Shown piece by piece: positions 20,695 through 29,349 of a stretch of 64,000 nt of DNA. The stretch is from Rhizobium sp. 16-488-2b (GTDB taxonomy: Bacteria > Pseudomonadota > Alphaproteobacteria > Rhizobiales > Rhizobiaceae). The position numbers and the translations under genes were made by a program. The DNA is taken from the NCBI RefSeq assembly GCF_017741815.1, contig NZ_JAGHMF010000015.1:1-64000 (forward strand), written 5' to 3'. The notes under the pieces are model-generated. The model was not told the origin of the DNA. It did not search any database and was given only the letters and a program-made list of their open reading frames with translations. How positions within the stretch are numbered: position 1 is the stretch's first letter; the number at the start of each line of letters is the position of its first letter.

Positions 20695-21801
20695 ATGCGT
20701 CTACTCGTTCTTGGCACGGGCGTCATGGCCAAAAACCAGGTCGCCAATTTTCTGGCCATCGATGGCGTCGAGGTTGTCGGCGCCGTCGATACCGATCTCG
20801 CACGGCTGACCGAATTCGCCGATCACTTCCACATCGAAAAGCGCTTCCGCACGTTGGAAGAAGCAATCGAATGGGGCGAATTCGACAGCGCCACCAACGT
20901 CACGCCTGACCGCATCCACTACGCGACCAGCCTGGCGCTGATCGCGGCCGGCAAGCATGTCTTCTGCGAAAAGCCGCTGGCCGAACACTACGACCACGCG
21001 CTGGAGATGACGGAGGCGGCGGAAGCCGCCGGCGTCATCAACATGGTCAACCTCACCTACCGCAACGTCGCGCCGCTTCAGCGTGCCCGCGAGATGGTGC
21101 TGGCCGGTGAACTCGGCACCATCAGGCACGTCGAAGCGTCCTATCTCCAGAGCTGGCTCGTCTCCCGCGCCTGGGGCGACTGGCGGACGGAATCGCGCTG
21201 GCTGTGGCGTCTTTCGACCGGCCACGGCTCCAACGGCGTGCTCGGCGATGTCGGCATCCACATCCTCGACTTCGCGGCCTATGGTGCGGCGACCGATATC
21301 GACCACGTCTTCGCCCGCCTGAAAACCTTCAACAAGGCGCCGGGCGGCCAGATCGGCGAATATCTGCTGGATGCCAACGACAGCTTCACCATGTCGGTGG
21401 ATTTCACCAACGGCGCTCTCGGCGTCATCCACGCCACGCGCTGGGCGACTGGCCACCTCAACGAGCTGAAGCTTCGCATCTACGGCGAAAAGGGCAGCCT
21501 CGAAGTCACCCATCGCCCCGATGGCTCGGATCTCCGCGGCTGCTTCGGCGACGACATCGAAAGCGCCACCTGGCGCGACATCGAGGTGCCGCCGGTGCTG
21601 ACCAACTACCAGCGCTTCGCCGAAGCCGTGCGCACCGGCAAACAGGACGACCCGACCTTCCGCCACGCCGCCAACCTGCAGAAGGTCATCGACCTTGCGA
21701 TCGTCTCCGAACGCGAACGCCGCGAGCTCAACCTCCTGGCCGCGCAAGAGCAGGACAGCGCCCCCGACAAGCGCATCCCGCCGCTGACGGTGGTGGTGTA
21801 A
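20695..21801 (+). CDS. thuB: ThuB, Gfo/Idh/MocA-type sugar oxidoreductase
   Basis: A 368-residue NAD(P)-dependent oxidoreductase. The Rossmann start LLVLGTGVMAKNQ and the VFCEKPLAE motif of the Gfo/Idh/MocA family are plain, and the GDVGIHILDFAAY segment carries a family-type conserved Asp and His. With ThuA it oxidises the imported disaccharide. Last gene of the thu operon; a hairpin follows. Confidence 0.93.
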   Translation: MRLLVLGTGVMAKNQVANFLAIDGVEVVGAVDTDLARLTEFADHFHIEKRFRTLEEAIEWGEFDSATNVTPDRIHYATSLALIAAGKHVFCEKPLAEHYDHALEMTEAAEAAGVINMVNLTYRNVAPLQRAREMVLAGELGTIRHVEASYLQSWLVSRAWGDWRTESRWLWRLSTGHGSNGVLGDVGIHILDFAAYGAATDIDHVFARLKTFNKAPGGQIGEYLLDANDSFTMSVDFTNGALGVIHATRWATGHLNELKLRIYGEKGSLEVTHRPDGSDLRGCFGDDIESATWRDIEVPPVLTNYQRFAEAVRTGKQDDPTFRHAANLQKVIDLAIVSERERRELNLLAAQEQDSAPDKRIPPLTVVV

Positions 21802-21820
21802 GGGTAGATTGATGATGCGG

Positions 21821-21840
21821 GGCCCGCGAAAGCGGGCCTT
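21821..21840 (+). terminator. hairpin after thuB
   Basis: GGCCCGC GAAA GCGGGCC, a seven-base stem with a stable tetraloop, 20 bases after the thuB stop. The T-run is poor (TT only), so termination may be partial. Confidence 0.5.
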
Positions 21841-21919
21841 GCTGCCGGGGTGGCCGGCTACGGAATGTTTCGTAGTTGGCGAGCAAATTCGCATCCGAAA
21901 AATTCGGTCTTGCCGTGTA

Positions 21920-22032
21920 GCCCCCTCACCCTACCCTCTCCCCGAGGGGAGAGGGGGAGAGACCGCGGAGGGTGCCGCCTTTCCCTTCTCCCCTCGGGGA
22001 GAAGGTGGCCCGACGGGTCGGATGAGGGGGGC
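21920..22032. repeat. RIME-like palindromic intergenic repeat 2
   Basis: A 113-bp element opening GCCCCCTCACCC and closing GGATGAGGGGGGC. It has two inner hairpins, one on CTCTCCCC/GGGGAGAG and one on CTTCTCCCC/GGGGAGAAG. It is of the same family as the repeat at 13007. Confidence 0.85.
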
Positions 22033-22486
22033 GCTGGAGCTGGTGTTTGCCACTTTTCTGCGACACAATGACATTGCTGCATCCCCTGGTTAGGACATCA
22101 AATCGGCCCGAAGCTGTTACTCGGTTGGCCAGTATTTCGGGTGCTGTTGAAAGAAGGATTGCGATTTCGCCTGTCCGTCGCGATCTCTCCAACCCCACTC
22201 GATTTCCTTTGCCACGACTCCTATCGAGATATTCTGCATCGGATCCCCACCAACATCAGCCTCAATCTTCCCTACACATCCTCAGCAGTCACCTCCGCAA
22301 TCGCCGGAAAGCGGGTCTCCCTTAACATCGAGAATTCGGTCACACAGTCCGCAGCGTCCAATCATACCAGTCGAATTCCGTTCTTGGTGTCCACTTGATC
22401 ATAATGAAGGGATACATGGTCGCCAACCATAGCCAAGCGCAAGCCCTGACCTACTTTGTCCGCATCCCCAACGCGGAGGATGAAAC
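22033..22486. other. intergenic gap, no gene seen
   Basis: About 450 bases of lower GC between the repeat and the methyltransferase gene. Short frames here lack ribosome sites and codon bias. I see no RNA or regulatory structure. Confidence 0.5.
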
Positions 22487-23296
22487 GTGGCGATCTACGA
22501 CGATCAGACCGACGCCGAAAAGGCGCGTTGGTATTCCAACGGCGCGAAGTTCTATGTCGAAGGTCGCCCCCGCTACCCAGCGCCCCTGATAACAGCGGCG
22601 GCAGCGGTCGCGGAATGGCAACCGCAGAGCCGCATCCTTGAAATCGGCAGCGGCCCCGGCACCGCTACCCAGGACTTCGCCACCTTGGGAGGCCGATTTA
22701 CCTGCGTCGAACCGAACCCCGACTTCGTCGCCATTGCCCGCGACGTTCTGGCCCCTTTCCCGAATATCACCTTTCAGACGAGCACGCTGGAACAGGTCGA
22801 TCTCGCCGGTCCGTTCGATATCGTTCTCGCGGCATCCTCGTTTCACTGGGTCGATCAGAAGCGCGGTGTCCAGCGGATCGAGGAATTGCTCGCGCCGCAT
22901 GGATTTGTCGTGCTGCTGTGGAACAAGGAACCCCAGCCCGTCGCACAGCAGGCCAAGGCCGTGGACGAGGCATTCCAGCGCTCCGGTTATCCGCAGCCGA
23001 TCGAGAGGCAATCCCGCGACGAGATCGCTCAGGTGTTTTGGGGACTGGCCAAGCCGCCAATGACGCCAGCTTTTACCGAGAGGCTCTTCTGCCATGTCGA
23101 GACAGCCGAGGACTACAGTGTCGAGCGCTTCGTCGCCCTTCATCGCAGCCTCTCGCCCTTTCTGGCTTTGGCTCCAGAAAAGCAGCCAGAGATAGCCAAA
23201 GCGCTGATCGAAAACCTCAGCACCTTGGTGGGCCCGACGATCCGGACAACCCGCATATCCGCAGCCCATATCTTCCAGCGATCGGGACGGCGTTAG
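22487..23296 (+). CDS. class I SAM-dependent methyltransferase
   Basis: A 269-residue methyltransferase of the UbiE/Methyltransf_11 type. The SAM-binding motif ILEIGSGPGTAT is at about residues 50-61, CVEPN follows as motif II and FDIVLAASSFHWVD as motif IV. The start is GTG at 22487 with GGAGG seven bases upstream. It is a single gene, so the substrate cannot be told from context. Confidence 0.85.
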   Translation: MAIYDDQTDAEKARWYSNGAKFYVEGRPRYPAPLITAAAAVAEWQPQSRILEIGSGPGTATQDFATLGGRFTCVEPNPDFVAIARDVLAPFPNITFQTSTLEQVDLAGPFDIVLAASSFHWVDQKRGVQRIEELLAPHGFVVLLWNKEPQPVAQQAKAVDEAFQRSGYPQPIERQSRDEIAQVFWGLAKPPMTPAFTERLFCHVETAEDYSVERFVALHRSLSPFLALAPEKQPEIAKALIENLSTLVGPTIRTTRISAAHIFQRSGRR

Positions 23297-23367
23297 AAAA
23301 CGTCGCCGATAGCCTGATATGGCCGAGCGTCGGCGGCCGATAGTGGTCGTGCTTGTATCAGACAGCA

Positions 23368-23628
23368 TCAGCCGCCGACGGCATCGCTCACGCATTTCTT
23401 GGTGTAGGCGGTCTTCGCGGCACCAGCCAGCGCCTTGCCGTTCTTGTCCTTGGCGGACATGTCGCAGGCGGCGGCGGCATCCTTCTGGCACTTGTTCATC
23501 GACGACGTCAGCGCAGCACCTGCCAGCGGCTTGCCGTTCTTGTCGACTGCCTTGGAGGCGCATGTGTCGGCGGCATGTGCCGTCGCGGCCGACAGGATCA
23601 AGGCTGCTGCAATGAGAACCGTTTTCAT
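23368..23628 (-). CDS. secreted PsiF-repeat protein
   Basis: An 86-residue protein with a signal peptide (about residues 1-19, AAALILSAATAHAA) and two PsiF-type repeats: C-x-KAVDKNGKPLAGAALTSSMNKC and CDMSAKDKNGKALAGAAKTAYTKKC. Each is bracketed by cysteines that could form disulfides in the periplasm. PsiF of E. coli is induced by phosphate starvation; no Pho box was found here, and the role is not known. Confidence 0.85.
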   Translation of the reverse strand: MKTVLIAAALILSAATAHAADTCASKAVDKNGKPLAGAALTSSMNKCQKDAAAACDMSAKDKNGKALAGAAKTAYTKKCVSDAVGG

Positions 23629-23770
23629 CGTCTATTCCTCCCACAATTTGCCGTTATCAGCATCGAAAACGCCACCTGATGTTGAGCCATCAGGTGCAGC
23701 TATCTAGCGGAATCTTATAGGCTATTTTGGGGCAGTTGCACAACGAGGATCACGCCGGCGGCACTTCGCG

Positions 23771-24679
23771 TTAGCCGTCAGCCTCGTCCGTCTTCGGCGC
23801 GGCGCTGAAGAGGTTTTTCAAGGCGCTGGTCTTTGTCTTCTGCGCCTTGCTGAGCTTCAACGCGCGGTTGGCGGCCTTGGCTTGCTCCAGCATCATCTCG
23901 ATCTGGATCTGCTGGATTTCGGTCAGCCGCTCCCACTGTCGGTTCAGAAGATGGTCGACCTTTTCGTGCAGGTGGCGGATTTCCAGTTCGGCCTTGAGGT
24001 TGACCTTGTAGTCGTTCAGCGCACGCAGGCGATCCTTCGATTCCTGGCGGCGCTGGCTCATCATGATGATCGGCGCCTGCAGTGCGGCGATGGTCGAGAG
24101 GATGAGGTTGAGCAGGATGAAGGGATAGGCATCGAAGGCCTGCCGCTCGCCCATCAGCAGATTGATGCCCATCCAGACGGCGAGGAACAGGCAGAAGGAG
24201 ATGATGAAGGTCCAGCTCCCGCCGAAAGTGGCGACGACATCGGCCACGCGGTCGCCGATCGAGCGGTGCTCCTCGTAATCCTCTTCGATGTTTTCGGCCA
24301 GCGTATCGTGACTCCTGAGGCTCTCAACGACCTCGTCCTCGAGGTTGGAGAGCTCGCCGCGTTCGTCGCGCAACAATTCGGCGATATACTGGCCGCGATA
24401 ATCGTCGACGACCTTGCGATTGATATAATCGTCCGAGTGCAGCCCCGGATGCTTCTGCCGCATGAACTCGGCCAGCGCAGGGCGCAGATCGTCGAAGTGG
24501 ATGGCGTCCTTCTTCTTGAGCGCAGCGCCGGTGATCGCATCGACGAGGCGCACGGACTTCGCCTTGGCGCGCTCCAGACTGTCGCTGTAGTCCTTCATCT
24601 CGACGGTGGCGGTCTCGCCGTGCCCGGCATCGAAATCCACGATCCCACCCGCGAACTCAAGCGACTTCTCTTCTGCCAT
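23771..24679 (-). CDS. DUF1003 family membrane protein
   Basis: A 302-residue protein. A charged N-terminal region of about 150 residues is followed by two membrane helices (FGGSWTFIISFCLFLAVW and FILLNLILSTIAALQAP) joined by a short loop, the DUF1003 core, then a long helical tail (RRQESKDRLRALNDYK...) that is likely coiled coil. ATG at 24679 with AGAGGA upstream. The function of the family is not known. It is divergent from the diguanylate cyclase gene. Confidence 0.88.
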   Translation of the reverse strand: MAEEKSLEFAGGIVDFDAGHGETATVEMKDYSDSLERAKAKSVRLVDAITGAALKKKDAIHFDDLRPALAEFMRQKHPGLHSDDYINRKVVDDYRGQYIAELLRDERGELSNLEDEVVESLRSHDTLAENIEEDYEEHRSIGDRVADVVATFGGSWTFIISFCLFLAVWMGINLLMGERQAFDAYPFILLNLILSTIAALQAPIIMMSQRRQESKDRLRALNDYKVNLKAELEIRHLHEKVDHLLNRQWERLTEIQQIQIEMMLEQAKAANRALKLSKAQKTKTSALKNLFSAAPKTDEADG

Positions 24680-24898
24680 CCCGACGATCCTCTGTGCCGA
24701 TTTCTGCGCTCTAAACATCAAATCGAACAGGATTGTGACATTGCTTGGCGATCCGGGCGAGGCCATTTGTGGGGGCGGTGTGAAAGACCGACGGCACTCA
24801 CGGCGTGACAACGCAAGCGCCTGCTAAACCAACCCAACGGCAGACTTTCGCCAGTCCCGATTAACGGCATCAAAAGCTTTCCGCCCTAGGCTAAAGCC

Positions 24899-26620
24899 AT
24901 GACTTCGAGTGGATTTCGAAATAGCCTTCCGGCGGCCCTTCTGTTCATGGTGATGCTGCTGCAATTCAGCGCCGCATCGGCTGCCCCGGCGGATTCTTTC
25001 GAGACACGCAGTTCCTGCTGGGCATCCGCCAGCCTGTCTGAAGACGTGGTCGCGATCGCCAGGAACCAGGATCGATGGTCTTGCGGCGACCAAGCCCGCT
25101 CCATCGATGCCGAGCGCGTGCTGCTTCGCTTCGACATCAAAGCCGACCAACCTCCTCCCCACTACCTGCTCTCCAGGCGCGCGGCACTTCAGGCGATCCA
25201 TCTGCTCGCAATCGATCGCGATGGCACGCTGCGCCAGAACAGCATTCCCGCAGCCGCACTCGCAAGCTCCATGGCCGGCGGCTACTTCAAGGTGCCCCTG
25301 CCCGATGTGACCAACGAGACGCGGCAGGTGATCGCCGCGATCGACCTCCCAAGCCACCGGATGACGCTGGAGCGCGCCTATCTCGCCTCGACGGATGCAG
25401 CCGGCGGCATCGGCGACATGCGCTTGATGCACGTGTTGGCCGGGCTTGCAGGCATGCTCGTCATGCCCCTGATCTTCAATGCAGCCTTCTACCGGGCGCT
25501 GCGCGAACCCTTCGTTCTCTGGCACTCGGCGCTGACATTCTCGCTGCTGATGACCATTCTGGTAACGTCAGGCTTGGCGGTCATGCTGTTTGATCCGCCG
25601 GCGATGACCTTGAGCTGGATGACGACGGTGATCTTCGGCATGACCATCGCATCGGGAGCGATGTTCACCTATAGCTTCGTCGAGCCCGGCCTGATGCATC
25701 CGCTGCTGCGCCGCGTACTCCCCTATTGCGCGGCATGGGCGATAGCGCTGAGCCTGCTTCACGCGGCCTTCCCGTTCGTCGCCCGCTCCATTCAGTCGAG
25801 CGCCTATACGGCCGCCTTCGCGCCGGTGCTTGCGATCTTCATCCTGTCGATGATCGATGCGCTGCGTCGCGGAAGCCGCGCCGCCCGGTTTCAGGCGGTG
25901 GGTTATGCGCCGATGGTCGTGGTCGGCTTGATCCGTCTGGTGACTGGTATCGTTCCTTGGCTGCACAGCACCGATGCCACGCTGCTCTTCTATATCGGCT
26001 GCATGTGCGAGGTCGTGTTCACGACGCTTGGCGTGGCCGAGCGCTTCGTCACCATGAAGCGCGAGCGCGACGGCGCCCGCAATGACGCCGAATTGCTCGA
26101 ACGCCTGTCCGAAACGGACCCGCTGACGGGATTGCTGAACCGCCGGGCGATCGAACAACAATTCGAGCAGCTCCGAGCCAAAGGCTTCGTGGCCCTTGCC
26201 GTTATCGACATCGATCATTTCAAGGCGATCAACGACATCAACGGCCACAGCGTCGGCGACGAGGTGCTGAAGGCCGTCGCCAAGGCGCTCCAGCCCGGCC
26301 CGATCGTTCGCGCCTACCGCCTCGGCGGCGAGGAATTCGTGCTTCTCCTCCGCGGCGAGGACGCCGACACCCAGGCGGAATTGCGCCGCCAGGCAATCCC
26401 CGCCATCGTCGCCCGCACGGTGCCCGGCCTCAAGCGGCCGGTGACGGCAAGCATGGGCGTGACTGGCATCGTCGGTGAAGAGGATTTCGCGACCCTCTAC
26501 GAACGGGCTGACAAGCTGCTCTACGAAGCCAAGAGCGCGGGCCGCAATCGAACCCGCGGCGTGATCAACAACACGCCAGCGCTGCGAGACTTTCCGGATG
26601 ATCGGGCGATGATCGCCTAG
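24899..26620 (+). CDS. 7TM diguanylate cyclase (GGDEF)
   Basis: A 573-residue sensor. Residues 1-28 look like a signal peptide, about 30-180 form a periplasmic 7TMR-DISM-type ligand domain, about 180-390 contain seven membrane helices, and the last 170 residues are a GGDEF domain (SETDPLTGLLNRRAIE, DIDHFKAINDINGH, active site GGEEF). It makes cyclic di-GMP. The RxxD product-inhibition site normally five residues before the active loop is absent, so feedback inhibition is not expected. No ribosome site is obvious before the ATG at 24899. Confidence 0.88.
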   Translation: MTSSGFRNSLPAALLFMVMLLQFSAASAAPADSFETRSSCWASASLSEDVVAIARNQDRWSCGDQARSIDAERVLLRFDIKADQPPPHYLLSRRAALQAIHLLAIDRDGTLRQNSIPAAALASSMAGGYFKVPLPDVTNETRQVIAAIDLPSHRMTLERAYLASTDAAGGIGDMRLMHVLAGLAGMLVMPLIFNAAFYRALREPFVLWHSALTFSLLMTILVTSGLAVMLFDPPAMTLSWMTTVIFGMTIASGAMFTYSFVEPGLMHPLLRRVLPYCAAWAIALSLLHAAFPFVARSIQSSAYTAAFAPVLAIFILSMIDALRRGSRAARFQAVGYAPMVVVGLIRLVTGIVPWLHSTDATLLFYIGCMCEVVFTTLGVAERFVTMKRERDGARNDAELLERLSETDPLTGLLNRRAIEQQFEQLRAKGFVALAVIDIDHFKAINDINGHSVGDEVLKAVAKALQPGPIVRAYRLGGEEFVLLLRGEDADTQAELRRQAIPAIVARTVPGLKRPVTASMGVTGIVGEEDFATLYERADKLLYEAKSAGRNRTRGVINNTPALRDFPDDRAMIA

Positions 26621-26638
26621 ATCAACGCGCCCTTTGTG

Positions 26639-26977
26639 TCAGGTCACGAACGGCATGATATCCACGCCATCGCCGGGAAAGACGGTGATGTGGGGATGAT
26701 CGAGGAAAAGCCGTGCCGCGGCCTCGGCATTCTCCGCCTCAACCACCAGATAGCCGCAGAGCGCATTGGAAGCCGCCGCAATCCCGTCCTTGCTAACCCG
26801 CGTCGTCTTCCCCACCATGCCGCCGCGATCGAGAATAACCGCAGCATTCCGCTCCTCCCATGCCATCCACAGCGGCACACCTTTGGCGTCGATGGCGTCT
26901 TGCTCGGCTTTCGGAAGACGCCGGAAAGCGTCGAAATCCTCGTGTTTCATGGTGTAGACGGCAAGAAATCGGGACAT
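26639..26977 (-). CDS. YCII-related protein
   Basis: A 112-residue protein with the fold pattern of the YCII/DGPF group: a short strand MSRFLAVYTM, a helix, AAVILDRGGMVG, then GYLVVEAENAEAAARLFLDHPHITVFPGDGVDIMPF. Such proteins are dimeric alpha-beta barrels of unclear activity. It converges on the cyclase gene with an 18-base gap. Confidence 0.8.
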   Translation of the reverse strand: MSRFLAVYTMKHEDFDAFRRLPKAEQDAIDAKGVPLWMAWEERNAAVILDRGGMVGKTTRVSKDGIAAASNALCGYLVVEAENAEAAARLFLDHPHITVFPGDGVDIMPFVT

Positions 26978-27060
26978 GGGAGACCTCTGTGATGACGCGT
27001 CGTGTGCTGGAACATAGCATACCGCTGTGAGGTGCCTAAAGAGAGGTTTTGCCGTGCGTT

Positions 27061-27210
27061 GCCCCCCTCTGCCCTGCCGGGCATCTCCCCCACAGGTGGG
27101 GAGATTGGCCGGGTGTAACCGCTCGCTCCACTCTCATTGTTTGGCTGAGAGCAGGCTACGAGTCGATCTCCCCCCTTGTGGGGGAGATGTCCGGCAGGAC
27201 AGAGGGGGGT
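27061..27210. repeat. RIME1-type palindromic repeat 3
   Basis: A 150-bp element with inverted ends, CCCCCCTCTG and CAGAGGGGGG, and inner arms CCTGCCGG/CCGGCAGG and CATCTCCCCCAC/GTGGGGGAGATG. The arms differ from those of the repeats at 13007 and 21920, so this is a second sub-family. It lies between the YCII gene and the aminotransferase end. Confidence 0.85.
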
Positions 27211-27257
27211 ATCCCACGGCACGACGTTCGATCTCAGAAGCCCCACCCAGGGCAACC

Positions 27258-28421
27258 CTAGCGCAACCGCTCCACCAACCGCCCGATCGACACCGCATCC
27301 GCATTGGCAAACGCCAACCGCAAGTACCGCTCCTGCCCCACCCCGAAATAGCTCCCCGGCAGGCAAACCACACCAGCCTCCTTGGCCAGCCGCTCGGCAA
27401 CCTCGGACGAACTCAAATCCTCGAACGGATGGCGAATAAAGGCGAAGTAAGCACCAAGCGCACCGATCTCCCAGCCGGGCAACTCCGCCATCACCGCCCG
27501 CAGCGCATCGGCCCGCCGGGCAATCTCCAGCCGGTTCGCGGCCCGCCAGTCGGCCAGAACGGGCATCGCCTCGGCAACCGCCACCTGCGCAGCCCTCGGC
27601 GCGCAGATCTGCATGTTGTCCATCACCTTGACGATCTCGGCGATGACACGTTCCCCGGCGGTGATCGCGCCCAGCCGGTGGCCGGGAATGCAGAAGGATT
27701 TGGAGAAGCTGTAGAGCAGGATCAGCGTCTCCTCCCAGCCGGGGATCGCAAGCAGCGGATGCGGCGCGCCGTAGTTCTCCGGCAGGAAGTCGCGGTAGGT
27801 CTCGTCGACGATCAGCCACGCCCCATGGCTGCGGCAGAGATCGAACAGCGCGCGCAACAGCTCCGGCGGATAGACCGCGCCCGTCGGATTGTTCGGCGTC
27901 ACGATCGCCAGCACCTTGGCGCCCGAGGCGAGCGCCTTCTCAGCCGAGGCGATGTCGGGCAGGAAGCCGTTATCGGCATCGCATTCGACCAGCACCCTGT
28001 TGATGCCAAGCATCGACAGGGTGGTTTCCTGGTTGAAATAGAAGGGATTGGTCAGCGCCACGCTGTCTCCGGCCCGGGCAAGCGCGATGGCGGCTGCCAT
28101 GAAGGCCTGGTTGCAGCCGGCGGTGATCTGGACGTTATGGGCAGCGACCGGTGCGCCATAGACGTCGGACATCTGCCGGGCATAGGCTTCGCGCAACACG
28201 CTTTCGCCTTCGATCGGCCCGTAGCCTGTTGTCGCGGGCGAGGCCGCCGCCTCGCCCAGCAGCCGCAGCATCTCGGGATGCGCGGGATAGCCCGGAACCG
28301 CCTGCGAGAGATCGACCAGCGGCCCATGGGCGCCCTTGTACTCGCGTGCCCAGGCAAGCACCGATGGGATGGGCGGCGGGGACAGGCGGGAGACGAGGAG
28401 ATTGGCTTCAGCGGCGGGCAT
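27258..28421 (-). CDS. pyridoxal-phosphate aminotransferase, class I/II
   Basis: A 387-residue fold-type I aminotransferase. The PLP lysine lies in YSFSKSFCIPGHRLG, and TPNNPTGAVYPPE and DETYRDF supply the other cofactor contacts. Substrate is unknown. The start is the ATG at 28421; ATG at 28451 is possible but GGAG lies only two bases from it. It follows fnrN on the same strand by 93 bases. Confidence 0.88.
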   Translation of the reverse strand: MPAAEANLLVSRLSPPPIPSVLAWAREYKGAHGPLVDLSQAVPGYPAHPEMLRLLGEAAASPATTGYGPIEGESVLREAYARQMSDVYGAPVAAHNVQITAGCNQAFMAAAIALARAGDSVALTNPFYFNQETTLSMLGINRVLVECDADNGFLPDIASAEKALASGAKVLAIVTPNNPTGAVYPPELLRALFDLCRSHGAWLIVDETYRDFLPENYGAPHPLLAIPGWEETLILLYSFSKSFCIPGHRLGAITAGERVIAEIVKVMDNMQICAPRAAQVAVAEAMPVLADWRAANRLEIARRADALRAVMAELPGWEIGALGAYFAFIRHPFEDLSSSEVAERLAKEAGVVCLPGSYFGVGQERYLRLAFANADAVSIGRLVERLR

Positions 28422-28514
28422 GGAGGCTCTCAAATCAATGATGGAAACCATCACTCCTGCACAAAACACCCCGCCTCGGCAACACGCATTCGCAGGGCGC
28501 GAGGGCCAGTGCCG

Positions 28515-29231
28515 TCAGGAACCGCAGCAGGCCTTGAGCTTGGCGAGCTTGGGCACTTCGATATGCCTGTTGGCGACGATGGAAATGACGCCTTCGCTCT
28601 TCAGCTTCGACATCTGCCGCGACACGGTCTCGATCGTCAGGCCGAGAAAATCGGCGATATCAGCACGCGATAGCGGCAGGTCGAAGCGGCGACTGTCGCC
28701 GGCAGCCTCGGGATCGAGATGAGTCGCGATCAGAAACAGGAAACTCGCGACCTTTTCCGCCGCCGTCTTGCGCCCCAGAGTCACCATCCAGTCCCGCGCT
28801 TCGTCGAGCTCGCGCATCGTCTGGTCCATCAACCTTTCAGCGAGCGCCGGCGTGCTCTTGACCAGCCGCTCCATGGCGGCCTTCGGGACGCGGCAGAGAT
28901 GAACGTCTGACGCGGCCTCCGCCGAGACGCCGTTTTCGTTGGCATGCAACCTGCCGAGGAAATCGGGAGCGAACTGCAGACCGACGATCTGCTGGCGTCC
29001 GTCCTCAAGCGTCTTCGTCAGCTTCACCACGCCGCTGATGACGGTGGCGTAGGATTCGACCGGCATCTTTTCACCGGCCAGCTCCTCGCCGGCGTGGTGC
29101 GTGACCAGCCGCGTATGGGCGGAAAGAGACAGCAATTCGTCGCCCGTCAGCGCGCCACACATACCCTTGTGGCGGACCTCGCAGCTTACGCAACGTATTG
29201 GAATATTAGAATTATGTATATCTTTTCGCAT
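28515..29231 (-). CDS. fnrN: FnrN/FixK-type oxygen-responsive regulator with iron-sulfur cysteines
   Basis: A 238-residue Crp/Fnr regulator. Cysteines at residues 14, 17, 25 and 113 match the four ligands of the oxygen-labile [4Fe-4S] cluster of Fnr, and the HTH LSRADIADFLGLTIETVSRQM is the Fnr type (E..SR recognition). This marks it as FnrN rather than FixK, which lacks the cluster. The start is the ATG at 29231: a longer frame from 29309 would read through a perfect anaerobox at 29287, which must be promoter DNA. It is divergent from hemN and shares that box, so autoregulation is likely. Confidence 0.92.
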   Translation of the reverse strand: MRKDIHNSNIPIRCVSCEVRHKGMCGALTGDELLSLSAHTRLVTHHAGEELAGEKMPVESYATVISGVVKLTKTLEDGRQQIVGLQFAPDFLGRLHANENGVSAEAASDVHLCRVPKAAMERLVKSTPALAERLMDQTMRELDEARDWMVTLGRKTAAEKVASFLFLIATHLDPEAAGDSRRFDLPLSRADIADFLGLTIETVSRQMSKLKSEGVISIVANRHIEVPKLAKLKACCGS

Positions 29232-29286
29232 ACAACCAGCTCCGCCGGGAGCATAGCCAAGCCCGTCGTCGGAGAACAGCGTTTTC

Positions 29287-29300
29287 TTGATCGAGATCAA
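29287..29300. promoter_or_regulatory. anaerobox between fnrN and hemN
   Basis: TTGATCGAGATCAA, a perfect TTGAT-N4-ATCAA Fnr/FixK site, 56 bases before the fnrN start and 50 before the hemN start. It can serve both divergent genes. Confidence 0.9.
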
Positions 29301-29349
29301 GGCAGTCATCGAAAACCCCCGTTATTTCGGTCCTTGAAAGGACACGCTC

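Noticed and set aside
20119..21894. Minus-strand frames opposite thuA and thuB
   Set aside because: Shadows of real genes with Gfo/Idh/MocA and ThuA motifs.
22141..22398. Small plus-strand frame of 85 codons
   Set aside because: No ribosome site, no GC-rich third positions and no domain.
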